Part shown: one piece after another, positions 1 through 6,350 of the stretch
Position numbering within the stretch: the stretch's first letter is position 1
Layout of the letters: every line of letters starts with the position of its first letter
Assembly: GCA_900544295.1 (NCBI GenBank)
Contig: UQUO01000054.1
Location: 1 to 13,147, forward strand
DNA length: 13,147 nucleotides
Source of the DNA: an uncultured Eubacteriales bacterium
Lineage (GTDB): Bacteria > Bacillota > Clostridia > Oscillospirales > Oscillospiraceae
Reading direction: 5' to 3'
The notes under the pieces: generated by a model
The model's database searches: none
The model's input: only the letters and a program-made list of their open reading frames with translations
Told to the model about the DNA's origin: nothing
Position numbers and translations under genes: made by a program

Positions 1-38
1 GGTGGCGCCCCCGTGAGGTTTCGGGACCCACCCGCCTC

Positions 39-119
39 TCCCACTCGCGTGGGAGCTGCCACTCGGCCGCTAAGGTGTCCGCTTCGCGGACTTATTTCAT
101 CACTCGCCGCCGCGGCGAG
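39..119. other. cluster of three short stem-loops, no gene
   Basis: Three short perfect inverted repeats follow one another: TCCCAC/GTGGGA at 39-54 with a 4-base loop, GTCCGC/GCGGAC at 77-91 with a 3-base loop, and CTCGCCG/CGGCGAG at 103-119. A fourth hairpin, annotated as a terminator, follows at 136-162. No ribosome binding site with a plausible ORF is visible. The run could be the 3' part of a structured RNA or upstream transcript cut by the window edge, or a decayed intergenic repeat. The sequence alone does not decide between these. Confidence 0.35.
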
Positions 120-135
120 GGGTTGGGAAATGGTG

Positions 136-162
136 AAAACGCCGCCCCTCGGGCGGCGTTTT
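136..162. terminator. intrinsic terminator, possibly bidirectional
   Basis: The stem GCCGCCC (141-147) pairs with GGGCGGC (151-157) around a 3-base loop. It is flanked by AAAAC on the left and GTTTT on the right, so a U-tract follows the hairpin on either strand. It probably ends a plus-strand transcript entering from left of the window. Confidence 0.6.
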
Positions 163-184
163 GGATCTTATTTGCGGGACGTCG

Positions 185-330
185 GGGGACGCCGTCCCCT
201 ACAGGGCGGGTGCGATGACGGGGGTGCGCGGTATACCGGCGTCCGGGCGCGAGGTTGGAACCCCTCCCCTACAAGATACGCCCACGGCTCCGCACACGGT
301 GCGTCACGCAGAAACCCTGTAGGGGTCGGC
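185..330. repeat. GC-rich intergenic repeat-like sequence
   Basis: The octamer CCCCTACA occurs at 196-203 and 266-273, and its reverse complement TGTAGGGG at 318-325, each in a similar GC-rich setting. A hairpin GGGGAC/GTCCCC lies at 185-199. No credible protein is encoded: the open frames here cross terminators and have low-complexity Arg/Gly/Pro composition. CCCTGTAGGGG-type sequence resembles dispersed intergenic repeats known from high-GC gut Clostridia, but copy number cannot be tested from one window. Confidence 0.4.
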
Positions 331-385
331 GTCCTCGACGACCCGAACGTCGGTCTGCCTCGTGGTAAAATCCAACGCAGATACG

Positions 386-426
386 TAAAAACCCGCCGCC
401 GCACGCGCGATGCGGAGGCGGCGGGT
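386..426 (-). terminator. intrinsic terminator of the XRE regulator gene
   Basis: Read on the minus strand, CCCGCCGCC (425-417) pairs with GGCGGCGGG (400-392). An inner GCA/TGC pair (413-411 with 403-401) extends the stem, and a T-run at 391-387 follows. It starts 10 bases after the XRE stop codon and so closes that gene as a single-gene unit. Confidence 0.8.
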
Positions 427-436
427 GTGGCGCGGT

Positions 437-700
437 TTATTTTTTCGCGTCTGCCTCTGTGCTGCCGGGAGCCAAACATTCGCGCTCGATCTGCTCTACC
501 AGCTGGCTCGGGCGCAGATCGAGGGCGAGCGCGATTCGCCATATCGTCTCGAAGTTGGCCTGCTTCGTTCCGTTTTCTATCATCGTCAAATGCGTCCTGG
601 CAATGCCCGCAAAGCCGCTGAGCACCTCCTGCGACAGCCCCCGCTCGCGCCGCAGCGAGCGTATTGTCCGTCCTGCCGCCCCTTTGTCAAACTCCAACAC
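437..700 (-). CDS. XRE-family helix-turn-helix transcriptional regulator
   Basis: This encodes an 87-residue protein that is almost entirely one Cro/C1-type (XRE, HTH_3) DNA-binding domain. The recognisable core spans residues about 10-72. It has the family pattern of an Arg-rich helix 1 (IRSLRRERGLS), a Q at residue 24 opening helix 2, a recognition helix around RTHLTMIENG (35-44), and helices 4-5 ending in LRPSQLVEQI. No ligand-binding or oligomerisation domain follows, only a short polar tail. The start chosen is GTG at 698-700. It has AGAGGGG about six bases upstream, while the longer frame from 841 would run through the intergenic control region and lacks such a site. The gene is divergent from the putative lipoprotein gene and has its own terminator. 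It may bind the AT-rich dyads between the two genes, which is inference. Which genes it controls is unknown. Confidence 0.8.
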   Translation of the reverse strand: MLEFDKGAAGRTIRSLRRERGLSQEVLSGFAGIARTHLTMIENGTKQANFETIWRIALALDLRPSQLVEQIERECLAPGSTEADAKK

Positions 701-750
701 GCTCCACCCCTCTTTCCCTCCGGATACGTTTAGTCTACGGGAAATAGGGA

Positions 751-780
751 GAAAATATGTATACGACAGTAGATATTTTC
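751..780. promoter_or_regulatory. inverted repeat in divergent control region, candidate XRE operator
   Basis: GAAAATAT (751-758) and ATATTTTC (773-780) form a perfect 8-base inverted repeat with a 14-base spacer. A second dyad, CATAT-N6-ATATG (786-801), lies just beyond. The right arm overlaps the proposed -35 of the lipoprotein promoter. Small XRE proteins commonly bind AT-rich dyads beside their own gene, so this is the best operator candidate here. The binding itself is inferred. Confidence 0.4.
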
Positions 781-798
781 CGCGACATATGCTAAGAT
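770..798 (+). promoter_or_regulatory. candidate sigma-70/A promoter for the lipoprotein gene
   Basis: TAGATA (770-775) lies 17 bases from TAAGAT (793-798). The latter is preceded by TGC, giving an extended -10 element. Each hexamer matches four of six consensus bases. The expected transcript would start near 804, about 22 bases before the ATG at 827. Confidence 0.4.
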
Positions 799-826
799 AT
801 GGCCACGCGCATATGGGGAGATGTCG

Positions 827-1681
827 ATGAATAAAGGGCAAACTGCAATAATGCTCGCGTCTGCCTGGCTGCTGCTAATCCTGCTGCTGTCAGGCTGCGG
901 CTGCGGGGCGCCTGTCTGGAAAGCCGTGCCATGCACATCTGAGCCCGCAGACGCAGAGTTTTACATTATTAATGACCAGGGCTTTGAGGTCGAGGGCCGA
1001 TATCTGCTGGAGGCCTGCCTTGAGGTAGACAGCTCGGGCGCCTCTTTCACTTTCAGAGGCATATTTGGGCGCGAGCTTTTGAGCGGCACCGAGTTCAACA
1101 TAGAGATAAGCCAGGGCGGGAGCACTTGGAAGCTCGCAGGCGTCAGACAGGGCAGCTGCATCGTGCTCCGGGGCGAAAAGGATACGGCCGTGCTTTTGAG
1201 ATGCCTGCTGGGGGAGGGGACCGTCAAGATCCGCGTCCAGGGCTGCGGGAGCTGCGGAGAGGACTTCAGCTTCAGCGCCGAGCCCGGCAATTTTGCGGAG
1301 CTGCGCGATATGTGCGCAAATACCCGGGAAAAAAACGACCCGCCGGCCATTTGGCCGGCGGGCTTGCTTTTTTGTTCGTTACACTATCCTTCTGTCCCTC
1401 TTCTGATTATCGTAGTGCTTGTTGAGGAACGGGCGGATGACGTAGTAGATGAGCTTGTTTTCGAGGTTAAAGAAGTATATGCCGAAGGTCACGAGGAAGG
1501 TGAGGAAGCCGAACAGGGTCAGCTTGCCAGCTATCTTCAGCGCGCGCTTTTTCGCCGGGACCTTTGCCTTTTTTGCTTTCTTCATTTCGCTTTACCTGCC
1601 TTTCCTTACCACGCCTCGGAGTCGTCGAAATCCACCAGGGTCGGGTCCAGCGGCTCCTCGCCCACGACGACGGACATGTAG
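827..1681 (+). CDS. putative lipoprotein; frame has no stop before the terminator
   Basis: The protein opens with a lipoprotein signal peptide: a Lys at residue 3, a Leu/Ile-rich hydrophobic stretch (about 8-21) and lipobox LSGC with Cys24 as the predicted lipidated residue. The following ~145 residues alternate hydrophobic and polar residues, contain Cys pairs (CGCG at 24-27, CGSC near 141-144) and look like a beta-rich extracytoplasmic domain that I do not recognise. Codon use in this part resembles real genes in the window. The start is ATG 827, with GGGGAG at 815-820; the in-frame ATG at 821 would abut that site. The odd point is the 3' end. The frame stays open through the terminator hairpin (1339-1362) and on to 1681, antisense to the next two genes. 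The authentic protein therefore probably ends near residue 170-182, either on a non-stop mRNA or because a stop codon was lost. Residues beyond about position 1375 are unlikely to be made. Confidence 0.55.
   Translation: MNKGQTAIMLASAWLLLILLLSGCGCGAPVWKAVPCTSEPADAEFYIINDQGFEVEGRYLLEACLEVDSSGASFTFRGIFGRELLSGTEFNIEISQGGSTWKLAGVRQGSCIVLRGEKDTAVLLRCLLGEGTVKIRVQGCGSCGEDFSFSAEPGNFAELRDMCANTREKNDPPAIWPAGLLFCSLHYPSVPLLIIVVLVEERADDVVDELVFEVKEVYAEGHEEGEEAEQGQLASYLQRALFRRDLCLFCFLHFALPAFPYHASESSKSTRVGSSGSSPTTTDM
1329..1373. terminator. bidirectional terminator between convergent units
   Basis: CCCGCCGGCC (1339-1348) pairs with GGCCGGCGGG (1353-1362), with a further A-T pair closing a 2-base loop. A T-run lies at 1368-1373 for plus-strand transcripts, and an A-run at 1329-1335 gives the U-tract for minus-strand transcripts. 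It closes the dehydratase operon (last stop codon at 1379). It also lies inside the open frame of the lipoprotein gene. Confidence 0.85.
1379..1585 (-). CDS. small single-span membrane protein, function unknown
   Basis: This 68-residue protein has a strongly basic N-terminus (about ten Lys/Arg in the first 18 residues), one hydrophobic span at about residues 23-42 (LTLFGFLTFLVTFGIYFF) and a polar, basic C-terminal tail. The positive-inside rule puts the N-terminus in the cytoplasm. I do not recognise a family. Support for a real gene comes from a good ribosome binding site (GGCAGG about nine bases before the ATG), a 20-base gap from the upstream dehydratase gene on the same strand, and a terminator right after its stop. 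It is therefore the last gene of the dehydratase operon. It could be an accessory or anchoring protein for that system, or unrelated. Confidence 0.65.
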   Translation of the reverse strand: MKKAKKAKVPAKKRALKIAGKLTLFGFLTFLVTFGIYFFNLENKLIYYVIRPFLNKHYDNQKRDRRIV

Positions 1682-3207
1682 TTGTTAACGATGTTGCGCA
1701 TGTCGCGCCGCGAGATGGTGCGGCAGTCTTCGAGGTCGTGCTCCACGAAGATGAAGTAGAAGCCCAGATCGCGCGCCTGCTCCTCCATCATGGCGTGGAC
1801 GCCGTTCATGCCCTTGCAGGCGACGTTGTCGTTCATGAGCACCATGTCGCAGTTGAAGTTCTTCGCCCAGTCCCAGATGGCGTTGACGTTGTCCCAGCCG
1901 CCGACGGCGTGGTGACGCATGACGCCCTTCTCCGAGAACAGCGCCAGATCCTTGATGGCCTGCTCCGGGTCGTCCGTGCTTATCATGTTGTGGCCCATCG
2001 TCGAGTCCATGTTCAGCACGATGTTGACGCCCCAGCAGTTCTGTATCCAGGTCGGGAAGTCGGTGTAGTACACCGCGGAGGGGCCCCAGAGGAAGGCGCG
2101 GTGGCGGGTCTTGCCGCCGAAAGGCTCGTACTTCTTCTTGTAGCAGCGGCGCATGATCTTGATGACCTTGCGGTCCGTCTTCGTGAAGTAATCCTCCTGG
2201 CCGTTGACGCTGGCCCAGGAGTAGAGGCGGTACAGCGTCTCAGCAATGCCGCACAGGGCGGAATACGGGGTCTTGAAGATGTCCCATTTTTCGAGCTCTA
2301 TCGTGTTCTGCTCGTTCATGTGCCTGGCGCGCTCGAAGAGGGCGTCCCAGTCGTACTTCTCGCCGTATTCCTTCTCGATGAAGGCGATGGCGTCCTTCAG
2401 CACCTGGGTGCTGTAGGGGTGCGCGCCCGGCTCGTTGTGTATCATCGCCATGGTGATGGGGAAGTCGGGCAGGCCTATGCGGCGACGCTGGAACATACTC
2501 GTCGCCTCGCTGGCGTTGCAGGGCATGTTCGTCGTGAGCATGGCCTTGCCGATGAGCGGGAAGTCGTCCTCAAAGGTGACGCCCGTCTCAGCCGAGCAGC
2601 GGGAGCAGACGTCCGCCGCGAGGCCGAAGCTCTCGGCGACGTCTATATAGTGCGGCTGCAGGTGCTGGTCAATGTCGCAGATGATGAACTCGGGCAGGGT
2701 CTGCAGCGGGATGGGGATGAGGTTCGGGAAGCCGGCCATGAAGAGGGGCGGCATGACCTCGTCCATCGGGACCAGCCTGTCGGTCAGCGGGCCGCCGCCG
2801 AGCCTGCGGTCATTGGAGAGGACCAGAGCTATCTTCTTCGTCAGGCTCTGGACTATGGCGTGCATGTTGAGATGAGCGATCTTCAGCTCGGGGCCGCGGA
2901 AGCCCTCGAAGAGCCTGTCTATGAAGCAGAAGGTGCCGAGGTAGGAGCCCATCCAGCGGTACTCCCACATGCCCTTGAGCACCGGCAGGGGTGCGCTGGC
3001 GACCATGAGGCCCATGCTCTTGAGGTTGTTCAGCCAGGCGAGGTAGTCCACCATGGTGTCGTGCACGCCGCGCCACTCGCGGTATTTGGCGATGCCGGTC
3101 TTGTCATAGAAGCGGCTGCGCAGGCCGCCGGTGCCGTTCTCCGCCTGCCACTTGGGGTCGAATTTCTGCAGTTTTTTATCCACAAAGGCTGTGATCGGGT
3201 TTTTCAT
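1606..3207 (-). CDS. 2-hydroxyacyl-CoA dehydratase family protein, larger subunit
   Basis: This 533-residue cytoplasmic protein belongs to the family of (R)-2-hydroxyglutaryl-, phenyllactyl-, lactyl- and 2-hydroxyisocaproyl-CoA dehydratases, which also includes benzoyl-CoA reductase subunits. These oxygen-sensitive enzymes remove water from (R)-2-hydroxyacyl-CoA by a ketyl-radical mechanism using [4Fe-4S] clusters. Visible marks are the CSRC segment (Cys201, Cys204) in the central part and the C-terminal segment MNDNVACKG (Cys464), which matches the family pattern of a cluster cysteine followed by Lys. A distal HDLEDCRT motif is followed by a helix of the type that ends these subunits. It is longer than the classical ~400-480-residue subunits. 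The start ATG has GGGGGAG six bases upstream, and the gene lies 17 bases after the partner subunit. The substrate cannot be read from sequence. A dehydratase and a related CoA-ester reductase are both possible. Confidence 0.8.
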   Translation of the reverse strand: MKNPITAFVDKKLQKFDPKWQAENGTGGLRSRFYDKTGIAKYREWRGVHDTMVDYLAWLNNLKSMGLMVASAPLPVLKGMWEYRWMGSYLGTFCFIDRLFEGFRGPELKIAHLNMHAIVQSLTKKIALVLSNDRRLGGGPLTDRLVPMDEVMPPLFMAGFPNLIPIPLQTLPEFIICDIDQHLQPHYIDVAESFGLAADVCSRCSAETGVTFEDDFPLIGKAMLTTNMPCNASEATSMFQRRRIGLPDFPITMAMIHNEPGAHPYSTQVLKDAIAFIEKEYGEKYDWDALFERARHMNEQNTIELEKWDIFKTPYSALCGIAETLYRLYSWASVNGQEDYFTKTDRKVIKIMRRCYKKKYEPFGGKTRHRAFLWGPSAVYYTDFPTWIQNCWGVNIVLNMDSTMGHNMISTDDPEQAIKDLALFSEKGVMRHHAVGGWDNVNAIWDWAKNFNCDMVLMNDNVACKGMNGVHAMMEEQARDLGFYFIFVEHDLEDCRTISRRDMRNIVNNYMSVVVGEEPLDPTLVDFDDSEAW

Positions 3208-3224
3208 CTTCTTCTCCCCCTTCC

Positions 3225-4406
3225 TCAGGCGTTGATCTTTTTGATCTCCAGGCTCTCGACGAAGGCCTGGAACCTCGTGCGCAGCTGGCCCACGGAGCCG
3301 AGCGCGTATTCCTTCTCAATGGTGCAGCAGGGCACGCCCATCTCGCTCTGCAGGACGAAGGAGCCCAGGACCTTCTCATAGCTCCAGAACTCGCAAAACT
3401 TCATGTTCTCATACACGACGCCGTCGGCATGGAACTCGTCCACAAGGCGCTTGACCTCCGTGTGGCGCTGGTCTATCTTGTCACCGGACATGAACCTCGC
3501 GCACTGGTTCCAGTGGAGGTAGTGGCGGCAGATGGCGTCGTAGGCGCTCTCGCCGGGGGCGATGTCTATGCGCTCCCTGCTCGGGAAGCTGCCGAAGCAG
3601 TAGCGGTCCGCCACAACCATGGCGCCGCACATCTCGACGAGCTTGGTGAAGTCCGGGTCGTCTATCTCGGAGCCGACCATGACTATGCGGGCGCGGAAGG
3701 GGAACTTCGGCTCCGGCTCGCGGGTCTTTATCTCCTCCAGCGTTTCCTTTATGTAGGGGAGGATGAGCTCGTGCGGACACACCTGGCTGACGAGCTGGAT
3801 GACGTGGAACTCATAGCCCGTGATGGGCGGGTTTTCGAGCTTGCGGTAATTGCCTATCTCGGTGATGGTGTCGCAAAGCTCGTTGAAGTCCTCGACGGCC
3901 TTGCGCAGCGCGGCCTCGGAGGTGTCTATGCCAAAGCGTTTTTCAAGCTCGTCGAGCACCTTGAGCTTCAGCTGGGCCTTGTAGTAGTCGAGGGAGGTCT
4001 TGTCGCCCTTCATGGGCGGGTCGATGATGGTGACGAAGAAATTGTCGTTCTTCACGGGGTTTATGAGGAAGAAGTGCTCCTGCATCCTCTCCATGGCGGC
4101 GCAGCTCTCGGCGCCGAAGAGGGCGCTCAGGTAGTTGTAGCCGCCCTCGATGCCGCGCTCGAGGATGGAGCGGACGTAGGGACAGTTGCGGTTGGTCATG
4201 TAGTAGGTGGCGACGTCCGTGGAAGAGCAGCGCGGCGCGCGCAGGCGCGAGGAAAAGCATCCCGGAAGATTGAGCAGCACCTCGGGGATGTAGTAGCAGT
4301 TATATCCCAGCGCGAGCTTGCCCTCGTTCACCGCCTGCGTGACGAGCTCGTTCTGAGCCTCCTGCAGGAGGTTTTCAAAGTAGATCAGGTGTTTCAGATC
4401 CTTCAA
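3225..4406 (-). CDS. 2-hydroxyacyl-CoA dehydratase family protein, smaller subunit
   Basis: This 393-residue partner subunit is of the HgdB/FldC/HadC type. Family signatures appear in order: GYNCYYIPEVLLNLPG near residues 34-49 (usual form GYxCxxxPEExxxAxG), a Cys at 75 in NRNCPYVRS, Cys102 in AESC, then KFCEFWSYE (Cys338), VPCCTIEKEY and the terminal RTRFQAFVESL. Cys75, Cys102 and Cys338 are the likely [4Fe-4S] ligands by analogy with characterised members. The usual CD dipeptide after the second motif is CA here. It is the first gene of its operon. The start is TTG at 4404-4406, supported by GAGGGGG at 4414-4420 with a 7-base spacer; no in-frame ATG competes. A consensus promoter lies about 90 bases upstream. 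No gene for the ATP-dependent activator (HgdC/FldI type) is present in the window, although this enzyme class needs one. Confidence 0.85.
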   Translation of the reverse strand: MKDLKHLIYFENLLQEAQNELVTQAVNEGKLALGYNCYYIPEVLLNLPGCFSSRLRAPRCSSTDVATYYMTNRNCPYVRSILERGIEGGYNYLSALFGAESCAAMERMQEHFFLINPVKNDNFFVTIIDPPMKGDKTSLDYYKAQLKLKVLDELEKRFGIDTSEAALRKAVEDFNELCDTITEIGNYRKLENPPITGYEFHVIQLVSQVCPHELILPYIKETLEEIKTREPEPKFPFRARIVMVGSEIDDPDFTKLVEMCGAMVVADRYCFGSFPSRERIDIAPGESAYDAICRHYLHWNQCARFMSGDKIDQRHTEVKRLVDEFHADGVVYENMKFCEFWSYEKVLGSFVLQSEMGVPCCTIEKEYALGSVGQLRTRFQAFVESLEIKKINA

Positions 4407-4499
4407 TTTGCAGCCCCCTCGTATATTGTTTGTTTTCAGACGAAGTCGGCGGCGTCTTTGCGCCGGAATTGCACAACAAACCCGCCCTCATGTGTTAAA

Positions 4500-4528
4500 A
4501 TTATAGTACATATTGACGGGCTTGTCAA
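4500..4528 (-). promoter_or_regulatory. consensus sigma-70/A promoter of the dehydratase operon
   Basis: On the minus strand a perfect TTGACA (4528-4523) is separated by 17 bases from a perfect TATAAT (4505-4500). Transcription should begin near 4493, giving an ~86-base leader before the TTG start. That leader contains a small hairpin, CGGCG/CGCCG, at 4450-4465. The full consensus predicts strong basal activity, so regulation by repression is likely. Confidence 0.85.
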
Positions 4529-4559
4529 ACATTTATCGCCCTTGCCGTTTGAAAAGCAA

Positions 4560-4578
4560 CTGGTCTGTTATAGACCAG
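4560..4578. promoter_or_regulatory. palindrome upstream of the dehydratase promoter, candidate operator
   Basis: CTGGTCT (4560-4566) and AGACCAG (4572-4578) form a perfect 7-base inverted repeat around a 5-base spacer. It lies 31 bases upstream of the -35, in the gap between the GH2 terminator and the promoter. It has no T-run, so it is not a terminator. TGGT...ACCA dyads are typical of FadR/GntR-type regulators, but the spacing here is not the classical one. No regulator of that type is in the window. Confidence 0.4.
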
Positions 4579-4596
4579 GACCAAAGTCCGCAGCGG

Positions 4597-4629
4597 AAAA
4601 AACCGCCGCCCCGGAGGGCGGCGGTTTTT
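4597..4629 (-). terminator. intrinsic terminator of the MFS-GH2 operon
   Basis: AACCGCCGCCC (4601-4611) pairs with GGGCGGCGGTT (4616-4626) around the loop CGGA. On the minus strand it is followed by a T-run from the A-run at 4597-4602. It begins immediately at the GH2 stop codon (4629-4631). A T-run also lies on the plus-strand side, so it could act in both directions. Confidence 0.85.
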
Positions 4630-6350
4630 CATTTTTTGAGCGGCGGCATTCGGACCATGCGCGCGACGGCTTCGGGGGCTATCTTTACCAGCCTGCGGTC
4701 ATAGGTGATGAGGCCGTTGAGCTCGCCCTCGACGTCCGTGAGCTGGGTGTAGACGGCGGCGGCGAGGCCGGAGCGGCAGGCGGGGCGTATCTGCCCGTCG
4801 TAGAGCAGGGTGATGCCGCGGCGCAGCTCGTCCGCCGTTTTGAACTTCTTGTAGCCGAAAGGCTTCTGCTCAGAGACGTGGCCCTCCGCAGCCCAAGCGT
4901 AGCCGCCGAACTCGGAGAGCACGACACAGCGGCCCTTCTTGTCCGGGGAGTAGCGGTAGTCGTCGAAGTAGACGTGCAGGCTCTTTATATCGCCTATGCC
5001 CTGGTCGTGCCAGCCGCTGGCGTGGTCTATGGTGCGCGTGGCGTCTATCTCCAGGATGGCGGCGGCGCAGCGCTCGGCGTCGAACTGGCCCCAGCCCTCG
5101 TTGAAAGGCACCCACATGGCTATGCAGGGGCAGTTGTATAGCTCCGTCACCATCTCGCGCAGCTCCCGCAGGAACTGGATGCGCCCGCGCTCGTCTCGCC
5201 GGCCGAAGGCGCCGTACTTGTTGTCTTTCATATGCCAGCCGGTGAGCAGGGGGGCGGAGATGACGGCGGGGTTGTAGGTCCCTCCGCCGTTCGGCATGTC
5301 CTGCCAGACCAGCATGCCCAGCCTGTCGCAGTGGTAGTACCAGCGCAGGGGCTCGACCTTCACGTGCTTGCGCAGCATGTTGAAGCCCATGGCCTTGGCC
5401 GTTTCGATGTCGAAGCGCAGGGCCTCGTCGCTCGGCGCGGTGTAGAGCCCGTCGGGCCACCAGCCCTGGTCGAGCAGGCCGTTGTGGAAATAGGGCTTGC
5501 CGTTTAAGAACAGGCGCTTTTTCCCCTCGGAGTCCGCCTCGACGGAGAAGCTGCGCATGGCGAAGTAGCTCTCCACCCGGTCCTCACCCAGGGCGAGGGA
5601 GAGCTCGTAGAGCTGCGGCTCCTCCGGGGACCAGAGCTTCACGGGCTCTTCCAGGCGGAGCAGGGCGGGCGTCCCGGCGTAGAAGTCGTAGGCCATGCCG
5701 CCTATGAGCGCCCGGCAGGGGCCCTCGCCGTCCACGAAGAGCTCGACGGAGCTCTTCTCCGGGTGCGGCGTGATGAAGAGGCCGCGGATATAGCTTTCCG
5801 GCACGCTCTCACACCAGACGGTCTGCCATATGCCGCTGACGGGCGTATACCAAATGCCGCCGGGCTTGAGCTTCTGCTTGCCGCGCGAGCCGGGGGCCTT
5901 GTCCGTATCGTCCGTGACGCAGACGACGAGGCTGTTTTCCTCCCCCTCGGGAAGCAGCAGCGGCGTGATATCGGCGGAGAAGGGGAGAAAGCCCCCCTCG
6001 TGCGTACAGGCCTCCTCGCCGTTTATCCAGACGTGGGCGCAGCGGTCCACGGCGCCGAAGTGCAGCAGCACGCGCCCCCGGCCGAAGCCCTCGGGCAGCG
6101 TCAGGCCTCGGCGGTACCAGAGATATTCCCCCGGCTGTAGCGTCCTGCCCACGCCGGAGAGCGCGGACTCGGGCGCGAAGGGGACGATTATCTCGCCATC
6201 ATACTCCTCCGGCTCCTCGCCGCTGCGGGTGAAGGCGTATTCCCAGGGGCCGTTCAGGTTCAGCCAGCCCTCGCGCCGGAGCTGGGGCCGGGGATATTCG
6301 GGCAGGGGGTGCTCCCTGTCGAGGGCCTCGCCCCACTCAGTTGTCAGCAT
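4629..6350 (-). CDS. glycoside hydrolase family 2 enzyme
   Basis: This 573-residue retaining glycosidase of family GH2 (beta-galactosidase, beta-glucuronidase and beta-mannosidase clan) has the usual order. A sugar-binding jelly-roll domain covers about residues 20-180, including LNLNGPWEYAF and GGIWYTPVSGIWQTVW. An Ig-like domain covers about 185-275, and a TIM barrel runs from about 280. The catalytic acid/base is Glu418 in VPFNEGWG and the likely nucleophile is Glu480 in VLSEFGGY. No signal peptide is seen, so it acts in the cytoplasm on an imported glycoside. It is compact for GH2 and lacks the C-terminal extension of LacZ. The ATG has AAGGAGG seven bases upstream, embedded in the last codons of the MFS gene. 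The two frames overlap by 14 bases, which suggests translational coupling. Which sugar it releases cannot be decided; beta-galactoside, beta-glucuronide and beta-mannoside are all open. Confidence 0.9.
   Translation of the reverse strand: MLTTEWGEALDREHPLPEYPRPQLRREGWLNLNGPWEYAFTRSGEEPEEYDGEIIVPFAPESALSGVGRTLQPGEYLWYRRGLTLPEGFGRGRVLLHFGAVDRCAHVWINGEEACTHEGGFLPFSADITPLLLPEGEENSLVVCVTDDTDKAPGSRGKQKLKPGGIWYTPVSGIWQTVWCESVPESYIRGLFITPHPEKSSVELFVDGEGPCRALIGGMAYDFYAGTPALLRLEEPVKLWSPEEPQLYELSLALGEDRVESYFAMRSFSVEADSEGKKRLFLNGKPYFHNGLLDQGWWPDGLYTAPSDEALRFDIETAKAMGFNMLRKHVKVEPLRWYYHCDRLGMLVWQDMPNGGGTYNPAVISAPLLTGWHMKDNKYGAFGRRDERGRIQFLRELREMVTELYNCPCIAMWVPFNEGWGQFDAERCAAAILEIDATRTIDHASGWHDQGIGDIKSLHVYFDDYRYSPDKKGRCVVLSEFGGYAWAAEGHVSEQKPFGYKKFKTADELRRGITLLYDGQIRPACRSGLAAAVYTQLTDVEGELNGLITYDRRLVKIAPEAVARMVRMPPLKK

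Noticed and set aside
13..621. A 202-codon plus-strand ORF
   Set aside because: It spans two terminators and repeat-like sequence and is antisense to the XRE gene. Its composition is Arg/Gly/Pro-rich with no recognisable domain.
698..841. N-terminal extension of the XRE regulator to the ATG at 841
   Set aside because: The extra 47 residues are encoded by the divergent control region, lack family similarity and have no ribosome binding site. GTG 700 does have one.
1375..1681. C-terminal extension of the lipoprotein beyond the terminator
   Set aside because: This part is antisense to the small membrane protein and to the end of the dehydratase gene, and lies after a strong terminator. It is probably never transcribed from the lipoprotein promoter.
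4407..4493. Possible uORF from an ATG (4489-4487) in the dehydratase leader
   Set aside because: The ATG lies within a few bases of the predicted transcript start and has no ribosome binding site. Its frame overlaps the true gene out of phase.
1564..5141. Very long plus-strand open frames (605 and 570 codons) antisense to the dehydratase and GH2 genes
   Set aside because: Their translations are Val/Ala/His/Asp/Glu-rich low-complexity sequence that follows from the codon bias of the true genes on the other strand. They cross terminators and promoters and show no domain.
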